DNA of 5,164 nt from Hydrogenimonas sp. Lineage in GTDB: Bacteria; Campylobacterota; Campylobacteria; Campylobacterales; Hydrogenimonadaceae. Both the position numbers and the translations under genes were made by a program. The stretch's first letter is position 1. Every line of letters begins with the position of its first letter. The stretch covers positions 1 through 5,164 of the forward strand of contig WGAW01000145.1 in the NCBI GenBank assembly GCA_015494675.1. The letters run 5' to 3'. A model generated the notes under the pieces. The model ran no database searches, had not been told where the DNA came from, and was given only the letters and a program-made list of their open reading frames with translations. Shown in pieces: positions 4,977 to 5,164 of this stretch.

Positions 4977-5164
4977 ATGAAAAAGATCTCTCTCGTAATC
5001 GGCGGAAAACGGTATACGATCACACTCGAAGAGCCTTTCGCCGATGAGGTCGAAAAGGAGCTTACAAATCTCTTCGACCCTGCGAACGACAACGATACGA
5101 AGATGCTTCTGCAGGCCTTTTTGACTAAGCAGATAGAGTTTTTGGAACTGGAACAGAGGCTTGA
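4977..5164 (+). CDS. ZapA-like protein, N-terminal part (cut by window end)
   Basis: An open frame from ATG 4977 runs out of the window after 62 codons. The first 25 residues form a likely beta hairpin, MKKISLVIGGKRYTITLEE, followed by FADEVEKEL and then a long helix (TKMLLQAFLTKQIEFLELEQRL). This order, a short strand-G-strand with an (I/L)xGxxY core and then a helix leading to a coiled coil, resembles ZapA, which bundles FtsZ filaments at the division site. The match is by eye and loose, and the C-terminal half is not visible. The start lies 8 nt after the stop of the coiled-coil gene, with only a weak AGAG (4967-4970) before it, so the two are almost certainly one operon. It could instead be a lineage-specific protein of unknown role. 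Confidence 0.7.
   Translation, partial: MKKISLVIGGKRYTITLEEPFADEVEKELTNLFDPANDNDTKMLLQAFLTKQIEFLELEQRL

Overview
The window looks like chromosomal DNA of a Campylobacterota (former Epsilonproteobacteria) organism with an unusually balanced base composition for that group, perhaps a free-living or vent-type lineage. This is an inference. It rests on the look of the proteins and on uvrB being divergent from a small coiled-coil gene and a second short gene, an order I recall around uvrB in Campylobacter. I see no mobile element, CRISPR array, tRNA or rRNA.

Layout from left to right. (1) 3-149, plus strand: the last 48 residues of a DnaQ-like 3'-5' exonuclease. (2) 166-2515, minus strand: a tight operon read in the order gamma-carbonic anhydrase-like protein, TRIC/UPF0126 cation channel, dicarboxylate/amino-acid:cation symporter. 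Both junctions are ATGA stop/start overlaps. (3) 2555-2674, plus strand: a 39-codon gene for a one-helix membrane microprotein. It is easily missed by length cut-offs and has no function I recognise. Its stop codon and the uvrB stop codon share one palindrome, TGATCA. (4) 2675-4645, minus strand: a complete uvrB that starts with TTG. (5) 4646-4737: a divergent control region built on the perfect palindrome TATAATTATA, which gives a consensus -10 box on both strands, plus an inverted repeat next to the uvrB ribosome binding site. (6) 4738-4968 and 4977-5164, plus strand: a 76-residue pure coiled-coil protein, then the start of a protein whose N-terminus resembles ZapA. Together they are a candidate ZapB/ZapA-like cell-division pair.

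The genes fall into three unrelated jobs: nucleotide excision repair (uvrB), ion, CO2 and organic acid handling at the inner membrane (the three-gene operon), and probably cell division (the right-hand pair). Most of the window is housekeeping. The parts that deserve a second look are the unannotated-looking microprotein and its head-on junction with uvrB, the symmetric divergent promoter, and the putative division pair.
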